Positions 50,805-59,268 of a stretch of DNA of 64,000 nucleotides are shown one piece after another. The notes below the pieces were generated by a model. It was not told the origin of the DNA. It saw only the letters and a list, made by a program, of their open reading frames with translations, and searched no databases. Source of the DNA: Akkermansia sp. (GTDB lineage: Bacteria > Verrucomicrobiota > Verrucomicrobiia > Verrucomicrobiales > Akkermansiaceae); the NCBI GenBank assembly GCA_017555205.1, contig JAFZGW010000009.1, positions 1 through 64,000 on the forward strand, read 5' to 3'. The stretch's first letter is position 1. Every line of letters begins with the position of its first letter. The translations under genes were made by a program, and so were the position numbers.

Positions 50805-51737
50805 ATGTTTAAACGCTTTTTATTAGGCCTTCTATTGATTTTCGGTATATCCGCTGCGCCTGCTGAAACACTTCGCGGCAAATGCAGTTATGTGCAGGAC
50901 GGCGATTCGCTGAAATTCGTGCAGAATGGCCGGAGCGAGGAGGTGCGTGTGCGCCTGTATGGGGTGGATGCTCCGGAGAAAAATCAGGAGTTCGCGGCGC
51001 AGTCTCGCAAGAAGCTTGAGAAACTCGTGCGCGGCAAAAATATTCGCTTGGAGGTTATTGATAAGGATAAATATGGCCGCTATGTTGCAAAGGTTTACGT
51101 GGGAAAGGTTTACGTAAATTTGGAGATGTTGAAGGCCGGGTTGGCGTGGCATTATGATTACTATGCTGATGCTGCGCAGGATGCTTCCTTAGCCAAGGCT
51201 GAGACCGAGGCGCGTAAGGCTCGGCTTGGTTTGTGGCGCGATGAGCAAGCTAAAAATCCGCGAGAGCATCGCCGCGAGCACGGCACGGTATATGATTCTC
51301 CCCAATCGGAGCCGGTTGACGTGGCGGCAGAAGAGGCTCCGGTATTCCCGGCAGATGCTGAGTTGCTGCATGGTGTTTGCCGCCATGTGCAGGATGGCGA
51401 TTCTCTCTGTTTGGTGCAGGAGGGGGAGACGGAAGATACAATCATTCAGCTGCATGGTGTGGATGCTCCTGAGCGCTATAAACCCTATGCAGAAGAGGCT
51501 CGTGCCTGTTTGAAACAACTTGTAGAAAAGAAAAAGATAACTGTGGTTGTTCAGACTGTTGATCGCTATGGTCGCTATGTGGGAAAGGTTTATGTGGGGG
51601 CGAAATACGTTAACCAAGAGTTAATCGCTCGGGGCTTGGCTCGTTGCCATGGCAAGTATGCGGACCAAAAGAAGGACGCAGACTTGTGGGCCGCTCAGCA
51701 GCAGGCCGAGTCAGCTAAAGTCGGTCAATGGCAGTAG
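50805..51737 (+). CDS. Secreted protein with two staphylococcal-nuclease domains
   Basis: 310 aa from the ATG at 50805, which opens a signal peptide (MFKRFLLGLLLIFGISAAPA). Domain one (about 22-145) has VQDGDSLKF, VRLYGVDAPE and KYGRYVAKVYV, retaining the Arg35, Glu43 and Arg87 equivalents of SNase. Domain two (about 188-310) has VQDGDSLCL, IIQLHGVDAPE and RYGRYVGKVYV, but the first Arg is Gln. The two halves are clearly an internal duplication. It would degrade nucleic acids outside the cytoplasm. Confidence 0.88.
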   Translation: MFKRFLLGLLLIFGISAAPAETLRGKCSYVQDGDSLKFVQNGRSEEVRVRLYGVDAPEKNQEFAAQSRKKLEKLVRGKNIRLEVIDKDKYGRYVAKVYVGKVYVNLEMLKAGLAWHYDYYADAAQDASLAKAETEARKARLGLWRDEQAKNPREHRREHGTVYDSPQSEPVDVAAEEAPVFPADAELLHGVCRHVQDGDSLCLVQEGETEDTIIQLHGVDAPERYKPYAEEARACLKQLVEKKKITVVVQTVDRYGRYVGKVYVGAKYVNQELIARGLARCHGKYADQKKDADLWAAQQQAESAKVGQWQ

Positions 51738-51765
51738 TTTTGTAGGTTTGTTGGGCTTTTGCCGC

Positions 51766-51794
51766 TTGACAGGCCGTGAAAATTGGTGTAAGTA
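51766..51794 (+). promoter_or_regulatory. Promoter of the GYF/dispanin gene
   Basis: TTGACA (51766-51771), 17-bp spacer, TAAGTA (51789-51794), with the ATG at 51806 11 nt later. TATACA at 51793-51798 is an alternative -10 box. Confidence 0.6.
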
Positions 51795-51805
51795 TACAGC
51801 GTATT

Positions 51806-52222
51806 ATGGCTGATTTTTATATTGTGAAACCGGGGTCAATGAAACCGGAAGGCCCCATGAGTCTTGAAGATATTCGCGTAGGGGTGCAGGTGGGAACTAT
51901 TCCTCCCGGTACCTGTTACAGTGTACCCGGGGCGAATTCTTGGGAGCCGGTGGAACAGCTTTTCGATGATAAAACCATTGTTACTCAGAGAGCGGCGTCG
52001 TGCCCTGATAATTATTTGGTGTGGAGCATTTTGACTACATTGTTTTGCTGCATGCCTGTGGGTATATATGCCATTATCAAATCAGCTTCCGTTGCCGATT
52101 TGTGGAATCAGGGTAAATACGAAGCTGCTCAGAATGCCGCAGCGGCTGCCAAGTCCGCTTGTATATGGAGCGCGGTGTTGAGCGTGGTGCAGTACATGCT
52201 TATTGGTGTAGGCGGAATTTGA
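51806..52222 (+). CDS. GYF_2 plus CD225/dispanin-like membrane protein
   Basis: 138 aa. Residues 1-60 form a GYF_2 (DUF4339) domain: DFYIVKPGSMKPEGPMSLED then SWEPVEQLF. Residues 70-138 form a dispanin/CD225-type two-helix segment: YLVWSILTTLFCCMPVGIYAI, a conserved cytosolic loop ASVADLWNQGKYEAAQNAA and a second helix. Related proteins often sit with DUF2752, as here. Function unknown; a role in sensing or shaping the membrane is guesswork. Confidence 0.85.
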   Translation: MADFYIVKPGSMKPEGPMSLEDIRVGVQVGTIPPGTCYSVPGANSWEPVEQLFDDKTIVTQRAASCPDNYLVWSILTTLFCCMPVGIYAIIKSASVADLWNQGKYEAAQNAAAAAKSACIWSAVLSVVQYMLIGVGGI

Positions 52223-52235
52223 TATCCATTTGTAT

Positions 52236-52667
52236 ATGAAGTTACCCCCACTTCCACGTGGTAGAGCCCGATGGACTGCTGCGCGGGTGGGGGTACTTGT
52301 TTGCACCTTGTTTATTGTGGTATTGCTTGGGTATGCGGTATGGCAGCCTGAGCATCTTTCCGGGTTGGTGAGCACAATTTCGCCCGGCTGTACTTTCAGG
52401 CGTTATACCGGTATATCATGCCCCGGTTGTGGGGGAACCCGTGCAGCGATTGCCCTTTTGAATGGTGATATAGTGGGAGCTGTTCGGTATACTCTGATAT
52501 TGCCTTTAGGTGTGTTGGCTCTTATGGCTGAGTATGTTCGCATGCTGTTGCTGCATTTTACCCGCTTGCCGGATTGGGCAAATCACCGCAGCTACCCCCA
52601 CATATTTCTTATTTATGCATGGGGGGTGCTTGTTTGGTTTGTGGTGCGCAATTTGCTGGGCATCTAG
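52236..52667 (+). CDS. DUF2752 membrane protein
   Basis: 143 aa from the ATG at 52236 (52230 is also possible), 13 nt after the GYF/dispanin gene. The DUF2752 hallmark is CTFRRYTGISCPGCGGTRAA, followed by ALLNGDIVGAVRYT. There are about three hydrophobic helices. The family's CxGCGxTRA motif may bind a metal or cofactor but its function is not known. Confidence 0.85.
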   Translation: MKLPPLPRGRARWTAARVGVLVCTLFIVVLLGYAVWQPEHLSGLVSTISPGCTFRRYTGISCPGCGGTRAAIALLNGDIVGAVRYTLILPLGVLALMAEYVRMLLLHFTRLPDWANHRSYPHIFLIYAWGVLVWFVVRNLLGI

Positions 52668-52685
52668 CCCCCCATACCGAGCACG

Positions 52686-54041
52686 TTAGGCTTTTCTACG
52701 ACGTATAAAGATAACGGCGGCAATAATCCACAACAGAAGCGCCGCTGCAGATATACCCAGCATGAGCTGCCACCCCAGCTTATAGAGCAGGGTGAGTGCA
52801 AGGGCTGTCCATAGCCCGCCGCCCATAAAGGGTTCATGCAACAATTGTTTATAGCCGAATGCCTGTGTGGCACAGGTCTTACTTTCGGGGTCAGCGGCGC
52901 GTAGCAACAGCAGACCGGTGGCCGTTACGCCCAGTGACTGGCCGAACTCCGCAATCGCACATTCAAACCACGACTCGCGGAACAAACGGCGCGCTACTAC
53001 CACTACCATGAAGAGTGACAGGAGTGTGCCCAGTACAATGAGTAGCAACAGGCCTACCCAGTTGTCGAGAACTACTTGAACCTTAATGGTTGCCATGGCG
53101 GAAACTACCAGGAAATCCAGCGCTGCGCCGGAAACTCGCTGCATTTGGCCGTGGTCAATGAGGGTGTGAACTTTTACGCTCTGCGCTAATTTCTGCATGA
53201 GCAAACCGCCAATCATACAGAAGGGGAAAAGAGGAAAGCCCTTCAACAGTACCACCACTCCATCGGGCTGGCAGCAGCACTCCAGCTCCATGAGCGCCCA
53301 GCGCATGCCGAACCCGGCCAAGATGGCGATACCCACGAGCGAGATGTGCCATGCCAGAGAGTCGATGGAGTCGCAATATACAGTTTGCACACCGGCTGCG
53401 GGCTGTTCATCTTTGGTGTAAATGCCGCGTTGTTGCAATTTATCTTGCTCATCGAAACGGCGGATGTTTTGGATATACCCACGGCGCGCAGCCCAGTTGA
53501 TGAGGGCGATGCCCAGAATGACTGCCAGCAGCATGCCGGCCGTTGCAACCGTGTAGCCCAGTGCTATGCCGTCTTCCCAACCGAAGGACTCGAAACTCTC
53601 GGCCATGCCGCTCACCGTGCCGTGTCCACCTTGAAAGCCGATTTCAAGCAGGTTGCCGAACCCTTCATTTACCCCGAAAAAGGGCATCAATATAAAACCT
53701 ACCAGGGCAAAACCCAGTACATATTGCCCCCATGCCAAAATCTGACCGAAGCACAACTGCGGGAAGGCTACACGAACCACCTTCGCCATGGGCGGAGTGA
53801 CGACACCCAAAAACAATGTTGCAAATACTACGTTAATCATGAATCCCGGTAATTTCCCCACTGTGCCTACAACCTCAGCAGGGAATAAATCAGGGAAACA
53901 CTGAAATATCAAAAGACCGATAAAACCGCCGATAACGGAACTGGGCAGGTAGCAGCGTTGCAACAGCGGTATAAGCGTGCGCAGTACCTTGCCGGTAACC
54001 AAAAGGGCGGACAATAAACAGAAAACGATAATGGCGGTCAT
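52686..54041 (-). CDS. GltS-type sodium/glutamate symporter
   Basis: 451 aa with about ten to twelve helices. GGHGTVSGMAESF, GGFIGLLIF and the C-terminal GVTATGLLLLRAADPES are GltS-family features. It takes up glutamate with Na+. The start MTAIIVFCLLSALLVTGKVLR has no competing upstream Met. It is convergent with the DUF2752 gene, leaving a gap of 18 nt. Confidence 0.9.
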   Translation of the reverse strand: MTAIIVFCLLSALLVTGKVLRTLIPLLQRCYLPSSVIGGFIGLLIFQCFPDLFPAEVVGTVGKLPGFMINVVFATLFLGVVTPPMAKVVRVAFPQLCFGQILAWGQYVLGFALVGFILMPFFGVNEGFGNLLEIGFQGGHGTVSGMAESFESFGWEDGIALGYTVATAGMLLAVILGIALINWAARRGYIQNIRRFDEQDKLQQRGIYTKDEQPAAGVQTVYCDSIDSLAWHISLVGIAILAGFGMRWALMELECCCQPDGVVVLLKGFPLFPFCMIGGLLMQKLAQSVKVHTLIDHGQMQRVSGAALDFLVVSAMATIKVQVVLDNWVGLLLLIVLGTLLSLFMVVVVARRLFRESWFECAIAEFGQSLGVTATGLLLLRAADPESKTCATQAFGYKQLLHEPFMGGGLWTALALTLLYKLGWQLMLGISAAALLLWIIAAVIFIRRRKA

Positions 54042-54145
54042 GGTGAAGGGGGAATAGAGAGAGCTTGGCGGACTGCGGCACTATAGCACAAAAGCGATTG
54101 ATGAGCAAGTGCTATTTGCCGCTCCGCTGATAAGGACTAAAGAAC

Positions 54146-55090
54146 TTAATTCATCATGTGCGGGCTTTCCTCCCACGCCGGTAAATCCAAGTCAATGAGC
54201 CAAGGGGTGTATTCCGGGGGGATAGGGGCTTGTAATGCTACGCGGCGGCCACCGGTCGGGTGGTTGAATGCCAATCTCCACGCGTGCAACATAAGCCGGC
54301 CGGGGCGGGCTTTCTGTTTTTGCGGGTGTGCGTAGATGGGGTCACCGATGAGCGGGTGCCCCAAGTGCAGCATGTGGACGCGAATTTGGTGAGTGCGACC
54401 GGTGTGCAGGGTGCACATAACCAAGCTTGAATTGGTTGCCGGGTCGTGCCTCAATACCTTGTAGTCGGTAATGGCCGGTTTTCCGGAGCCGGGGTTTACC
54501 ACTGCCATTTTCAGGCGATTAACCGGGTGGCGCCCTATGTTGGTGAACACCGTACCCTCCGGCTCTTTCGGGCAGCCCTGTACAACGGCAAGGTAGATTT
54601 TCGACGTATCGCGCTCTGCAAATTGGGTAGTGAGCGACAGGTGCGCATTGTCATTCTTCGCTACGACTATGCAACCGCTGGTGTCTTTGTCGAGTCGGTG
54701 TACAATGCCCGGTCGTTCCACTCCGCCGATTCCTGATAAATCTCCGCAGTGGTAGAGCACGGCATTTACCAAGGTGCCATCGGGGTTGCCGGCTGCCGGG
54801 TGTACTACCATGCCGCTTTCCTTATCGATGACGATAACATCGCGGTCTTCATATAGCACCGATATGGGGATATCCTGAGGTTGAGCCTCTGCCGGCTCCG
54901 GCTCGGGGATGTTCACTTCTATGCGCATACCAAGCTCAACCGGGGTTTTTGCTTTGGTGGTTTTGCCATTTACGGTAACATCTCCCGATTTGATGAGAGC
55001 CTGTATACGTGCGCGCGAAAACTCCGGCAGCTGGGCTGCCAGAAATTGGTCCAGGCGGGAGCCTATGGAATCTTCTGCAATAATGAGCAT
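54146..55090 (-). CDS. RluD-type 23S rRNA pseudouridine synthase
   Basis: 314 aa from the ATG at 55090 (MLIIAEDSIGSRLDQFLAAQ). The ATG nine codons upstream overlaps the Nif3 gene end. An S4 domain is followed by the catalytic motif HRLDKDTSG and GRTHQIRVHM. RluD modifies helix 69 of 23S rRNA; without context RluC/RluA types cannot be excluded. It is the last gene of an hprK-nif3-rluD operon. Confidence 0.92.
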   Translation of the reverse strand: MLIIAEDSIGSRLDQFLAAQLPEFSRARIQALIKSGDVTVNGKTTKAKTPVELGMRIEVNIPEPEPAEAQPQDIPISVLYEDRDVIVIDKESGMVVHPAAGNPDGTLVNAVLYHCGDLSGIGGVERPGIVHRLDKDTSGCIVVAKNDNAHLSLTTQFAERDTSKIYLAVVQGCPKEPEGTVFTNIGRHPVNRLKMAVVNPGSGKPAITDYKVLRHDPATNSSLVMCTLHTGRTHQIRVHMLHLGHPLIGDPIYAHPQKQKARPGRLMLHAWRLAFNHPTGGRRVALQAPIPPEYTPWLIDLDLPAWEESPHMMN

Positions 55091-55094
55091 CGGT

Positions 55095-55853
55095 TTACAT
55101 GCCGGTGGGGTGGTCAATAAAGACTGTCGGTAAGCCGAAACGCTCTTCCAACAGGCGCCCCAAGGCTTTTACTCCGAAGGTCTCCGTTGCATAGTGGCCG
55201 CCGAAGAGCATGTTCATGCCTATATCCTCCGCGGCATTTACCACCCAGTGGTTTTCCTCTCCGGTCAGGTAAGTGCGGTAGCCCTTGGCGTGCATTTGGT
55301 AAATGGAATCACCCGCTCCGCCGGAGCAAACCGCCACTCTGCCGGCCGGGGCTGTTGCATCCTTCACATAGCCGGTGATTTCGCAGCCGCAGATTTCGGC
55401 AAACTTATTTCGCAGTTCGCCCACAGTGCCGCAGAATTCACCGCTTTGCCCTATGAGCACGCCGTGGTAGTCCACCTCGGGGCGGCAATCCTGTAACCCC
55501 AACGCATGGGCTATACCGGCGTTGTTGCCAAGTTCGGGGTGCATATCCAGCGGCAGGTGGGCACTGTAAATGGCCAAATTGTGCTCCAAGCAGCTGCATA
55601 TCTTCTTGCGGAACCAACCGGTCATCGGTACCAGTCCACACCAGTATATACCGTGGTGCAGTATCAGTAAATCAGCACCGGCGGCTATGGCGGCATCTAT
55701 CGTTTTCTGGGAACCGTCTACGGCAAGTGCTACTTTGGTGACTTGCCCGTTGTTCTCCACTTGCAGACCATTGACGGCGACGGAAGCATCTTTCACCTCT
55801 GCTATACGCAGGGTGCTATCCAACAGATTGGTGATATCTTTGAGTGATGTCAT
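55095..55853 (-). CDS. Nif3-like dinuclear metal protein
   Basis: 252 aa from the ATG at 55853, immediately after the hprK stop (TAAT-ATG). Metal ligands are visible in LLILHHGIYW, YSAHLPLDMHPELGNN and the C-terminal GGHYATE. Members of this NIF3/YbgI family bind two metals; GTP cyclohydrolase-related roles have been proposed. The ATG at 55862 is in frame and overlaps hprK by 8 nt. Confidence 0.93.
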   Translation of the reverse strand: MTSLKDITNLLDSTLRIAEVKDASVAVNGLQVENNGQVTKVALAVDGSQKTIDAAIAAGADLLILHHGIYWCGLVPMTGWFRKKICSCLEHNLAIYSAHLPLDMHPELGNNAGIAHALGLQDCRPEVDYHGVLIGQSGEFCGTVGELRNKFAEICGCEITGYVKDATAPAGRVAVCSGGAGDSIYQMHAKGYRTYLTGEENHWVVNAAEDIGMNMLFGGHYATETFGVKALGRLLEERFGLPTVFIDHPTGM

Positions 55854-55854
55854 A

Positions 55855-56838
55855 TTATGCATTAGTGGGATTTCCACCCAGATTTCTGCGAACTTTGATT
55901 TCGTTGTGCAGTCGTTTGTTGAATTCACCGGCCATATCGTAGCCACTTTCGCGCAAGTAGCGCCCCAGGGCTGCCACCTCGACCAGTCGACTCATATCTC
56001 GACCGGGAGCTACGGGCAGGTTCAGGCGCTCCACTTCGACCCCCAGTATGTCTGTCGTTTGGTGAGTGAGTCCCAGTCGCTCCATTTCGCTCATTTCACC
56101 ATCTGTCAGATTGATGATGAGGTCAACTTCTTTCTGTCGGCGGTAAGCTTTGAGCCCGAAAAGGTTACTGACGTTAATGATGCCGATTCCTCGTATTTCG
56201 ATAAAGCCGCTGCTGAGTTTGGGCGAGGTCGCTACCAGCTGTCCGCTGATGTTGCGGATTCGTACCATATCGTCTGCTACTAGGGATGAGCCACGCTCGA
56301 CCAGACCCAGTGAAATTTCGCTCTTGCCGATTCCGCTTTTACCGGTAATAAGTACCCCCACACCTCGCACATCCACCATACAGCCATGCATGGTTGTACT
56401 TTCGGCAAACTCATTTTCCAAAATGATTGTGGTCTGATTGACCAGCTTCATGGTTGGCAGGGTAGAGCGGAACACGCACACGGAAAAATCATCCGCATGT
56501 TGCAGAACATCCTCCGGCACTTCCGCGCCGCGCGAGAAGATGAGGCAGGGGACGTCTTTCTTCATCAGCAGGCGTAAGCGCTCGGTTCGGTCATCGCCCT
56601 GCAAGGTTGTGTTCAGGTACGACATTTCCGCCGCGCCGAAAATCTGTATGCGCTCGTGAGCAAAGTAGCTGAAATACCCCGCCAGCGCCAAACCCGGGCG
56701 GTTTAGCGTGGGCTGCAGAATTTTGCGGGTCATCCCCAGTGGGCTGTTGAGTAGTTGTAGCCCTAACTCGTTGCGATATGTTTCGTAAAAATGAGAAACG
56801 GAAATCTGGTCGACCTTTCTGACAATGGCTTTCTTCAT
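55855..56838 (-). CDS. hprK: HPr kinase/phosphorylase
   Basis: 327 aa. It phosphorylates Ser in HPr. The P-loop is GKSGIGKSEISLGLVERG, and EIRGIGIINV is the second conserved block. No HPr or other PTS gene lies in the window. It may act in nitrogen or carbon regulation on a PTS-like protein elsewhere. Predicted promoter TTGACG-17-GAAAAT (56876-56848, minus) ends 9 nt before the ATG. Confidence 0.94.
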   Translation of the reverse strand: MKKAIVRKVDQISVSHFYETYRNELGLQLLNSPLGMTRKILQPTLNRPGLALAGYFSYFAHERIQIFGAAEMSYLNTTLQGDDRTERLRLLMKKDVPCLIFSRGAEVPEDVLQHADDFSVCVFRSTLPTMKLVNQTTIILENEFAESTTMHGCMVDVRGVGVLITGKSGIGKSEISLGLVERGSSLVADDMVRIRNISGQLVATSPKLSSGFIEIRGIGIINVSNLFGLKAYRRQKEVDLIINLTDGEMSEMERLGLTHQTTDILGVEVERLNLPVAPGRDMSRLVEVAALGRYLRESGYDMAGEFNKRLHNEIKVRRNLGGNPTNA

Positions 56839-56847
56839 TTCAGCGGT

Positions 56848-56876
56848 ATTTTCTCACAAAACAAGCATAGCGTCAA
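56848..56876 (-). promoter_or_regulatory. hprK promoter
   Basis: Minus strand: TTGACG (56876-56871), 17-bp spacer, GAAAAT (56853-56848), 9 nt before the ATG at 56838. Confidence 0.5.
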
Positions 56877-56879
56877 GTA

Positions 56880-58130
56880 TTAGTTATGCTCGTCGGGGAG
56901 CCCGTATTCCTGAATGAGTGCGCATTCGCGCTCCAAGTTTGCACCGGCTTGATCGAGCATTTCTTTTTGCAGTGACAAATCTTCGCGGTAGAGCTCCTGC
57001 ACACTGCCGGCGTCGCATACACCCTGATTGCGGCGGAATTGGATATAGTCTTGCGTGCTCTTCAGCCAGTCATCGTATGCGTGCCAACTATCGAGTAGCA
57101 GCTCCATTTTATTGCGGTACTGGTACATTTGGCGAGTAAGTTCCTGCTCGACCAATTTGTAGTTTTCTTTAGCTTGCGCCCAATCGCTCCATATATCCAG
57201 TCTGGTGTCGATTTGCATGTAAGTATTGAGGTTCATGCGCACATCTTTTGCACCATTCATGAAACCGGTTGTTTCGCCGCCGGTGACTGAGAAGAGGGAA
57301 GGGCTGTAGAAGTTTACGTGAACATCAGGCATATATCGCAGTGCTACCCCCAATTTTTGTAAACGGGCGGACTCTAGCCTGAGCGCCATTTGGGTTTGGG
57401 TCAGTTTATCGGGAACGACTGCCATTTTACGGTAGCTGTTCCAATTGATGTTGGGAGTGGTATCGGCAACCGGTATCCAACGGGCGCTGAAATCGTTGAG
57501 CATCATGCTGATTTTGAGCGAGCGCTCCCGTTCTCGTATCTCGCGTTCGCGTTTGATGAGTGTCAAATCGGCTGTTCGTACGGAGGGGGTGGCGTCTTCC
57601 ATGGCGTCTTTGCGCATATCCAATTCATACTCATGGAAATATTGCCACAATCTGGCCACGAGTTCTCGTTTTTTCAGTAGTAGGTTTTGCTCTGCCTTAA
57701 AGTGCGCCAGTGTGCGGAGGTAGTGATCCATGGGTAACTGGCTGAGTGCCGGAATACTGAAAATGATATTGATGTTGAATGAGGTGTTGCGGCCGTACGC
57801 ACTGTTACTTTTAAGCAGAGCTGTATTGTAATAGTGGCCTAAATCCAGACTGGGGATGAGGTCGCGGTACACTCGCTCTTTATCTCGGCGGGCAGTGTCG
57901 ATTTGCATTTGGAGTTGTCTAATCTCCGTATTGTTGTCGAGCATGGCTATAGCTCGCTGCCAGCTCAGCGGGCGCTCCGGCAAAGATTGCAACGCGGGCA
58001 AGGTCTGATATTGTGCCATGAGTTTTTCATTGGCCTTATCTAGCTGCTTTTCCACCGAGCAACTCGGTAAGCAGAGCAGGGCCAAAATGGCGGTGACTGT
58101 GTGTAGGAAAGTTGTGATATACCTGTTCAT
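56880..58130 (-). CDS. TolC-like outer-membrane efflux lipoprotein
   Basis: 416 aa. A signal peptide ends in a lipobox LPSC (Cys about 24). The mature protein is alternating long coiled-coil helices with beta segments (for example NTEIRQLQMQIDTARRDKER and SGYGRN-type strands), as in the TolC family, although the family repeats are weak. It would form the outer-membrane channel. It is 5 nt after the FtsX-like permease gene and 45 nt from hprK, in one export operon with the next two genes. Confidence 0.7.
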   Translation of the reverse strand: MNRYITTFLHTVTAILALLCLPSCSVEKQLDKANEKLMAQYQTLPALQSLPERPLSWQRAIAMLDNNTEIRQLQMQIDTARRDKERVYRDLIPSLDLGHYYNTALLKSNSAYGRNTSFNINIIFSIPALSQLPMDHYLRTLAHFKAEQNLLLKKRELVARLWQYFHEYELDMRKDAMEDATPSVRTADLTLIKREREIRERERSLKISMMLNDFSARWIPVADTTPNINWNSYRKMAVVPDKLTQTQMALRLESARLQKLGVALRYMPDVHVNFYSPSLFSVTGGETTGFMNGAKDVRMNLNTYMQIDTRLDIWSDWAQAKENYKLVEQELTRQMYQYRNKMELLLDSWHAYDDWLKSTQDYIQFRRNQGVCDAGSVQELYREDLSLQKEMLDQAGANLERECALIQEYGLPDEHN

Positions 58131-58135
58131 GTTTG

Positions 58136-59260
58136 TTAATGCAGGACTTTGCCGATAGGACGCATGGCGGCGATGCCAATGGGGACACTTGATACGAGAA
58201 TACAGATGCCGAAGGCAAGGCAGAAGGTGCGGATGTCGGCCTCCAGCTCAATGAGTGAAAGGGTTATATCCGGGCTTTTGTAGAGAACTTCCGTTATGTA
58301 ATCTCTTACTCCCCAAATTGTTGCCAGGGCTCCGGCGAAACCCAGTGCTACCAGAATTGTGTTTTCAATGATGAAACTCAGGAAGAGAAGAAAACGATTG
58401 ATGCCGAAACTGCCAATCAGCGCGTATACATAGCGATTCTGGCGGAATTCCAGCGATGATATACAGGTGAGCAGCAGGCAGATAATGGCTGATATTCCCA
58501 GTGTTACACCCACTCGTACCGTGTATTGAGAGCCGAGCATCTCGTTCAATTCTTCGAGTAACTTGCCGCTGCTGAGGATACTCATTCTTCGTTTATCCAA
58601 GCGTGCCAGCTGGCGCAATATCTCCTCGTGCTTCTTCACATTCTCTACCGTGGGGGATTTGATGCGCAAGATATTGCGGCGCGTGTATCCGTCATCCCAT
58701 ACATGGGACAGGCTGCCGTAGGGGACGAATACCGCGCCATCTTGATAGATGCGCCGCAGCAGTCGTGCCTTTTTTTCCGGTATGGTGACTACTTCCAAGC
58801 TGAAGCCCTCCAGATTCACGATTGCTGGCCCGACTTGCTCCGTGCGCTTGGAGGGGAGCAGATAAAAGGAGTTACGCCGGGTAGCGGGAAAGAGCGACAT
58901 ACTGTCCGGCATGTACTCCACAACGGGGTAGTGTTGCTTGCCAATGGTCGCACCGGAATATGGTTCGTTGAAGCTGTAGAGCTCATATTCGTCGGGCTTG
59001 TAGGGCAATAGCCCACGCCCATACTGATGTATGTTCCGGGAGGACATGTACTCCGTTGCTACTATCAAATCTGCTCCGCTTCTGTGTATGCGCTTGCGCA
59101 GTAGTTTGATGGATAGAACGTAATTGCTTAAAAAAACCAATCCGCAAAGGCTCAAAAAGAACACAACCGCCAGTCGGGCCAGGGGGCTCGACATGCGTGT
59201 TACCCAGCGGTACGCTGTATCTCTTGCCAAGTAAAAGCCTATCCGGAATGTGCCTCTCAT
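58136..59260 (-). CDS. FtsX/MacB-like ABC transporter permease
   Basis: 374 aa. One helix lies near residues 28-48, then a large extracytoplasmic domain (about 50-240). Three C-terminal helices follow (RVGVTLGISAIICLLLTCISS, FIIENTILVALGFAGAL, FCLAFGICILVSSVP). This 1+3 topology is that of FtsX/MacB-family permeases. It needs an ABC ATPase partner, which is not encoded next to it. It lies 8 nt from the adaptor gene. Confidence 0.8.
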   Translation of the reverse strand: MRGTFRIGFYLARDTAYRWVTRMSSPLARLAVVFFLSLCGLVFLSNYVLSIKLLRKRIHRSGADLIVATEYMSSRNIHQYGRGLLPYKPDEYELYSFNEPYSGATIGKQHYPVVEYMPDSMSLFPATRRNSFYLLPSKRTEQVGPAIVNLEGFSLEVVTIPEKKARLLRRIYQDGAVFVPYGSLSHVWDDGYTRRNILRIKSPTVENVKKHEEILRQLARLDKRRMSILSSGKLLEELNEMLGSQYTVRVGVTLGISAIICLLLTCISSLEFRQNRYVYALIGSFGINRFLLFLSFIIENTILVALGFAGALATIWGVRDYITEVLYKSPDITLSLIELEADIRTFCLAFGICILVSSVPIGIAAMRPIGKVLH

Positions 59261-59268
59261 GCTTTTAC

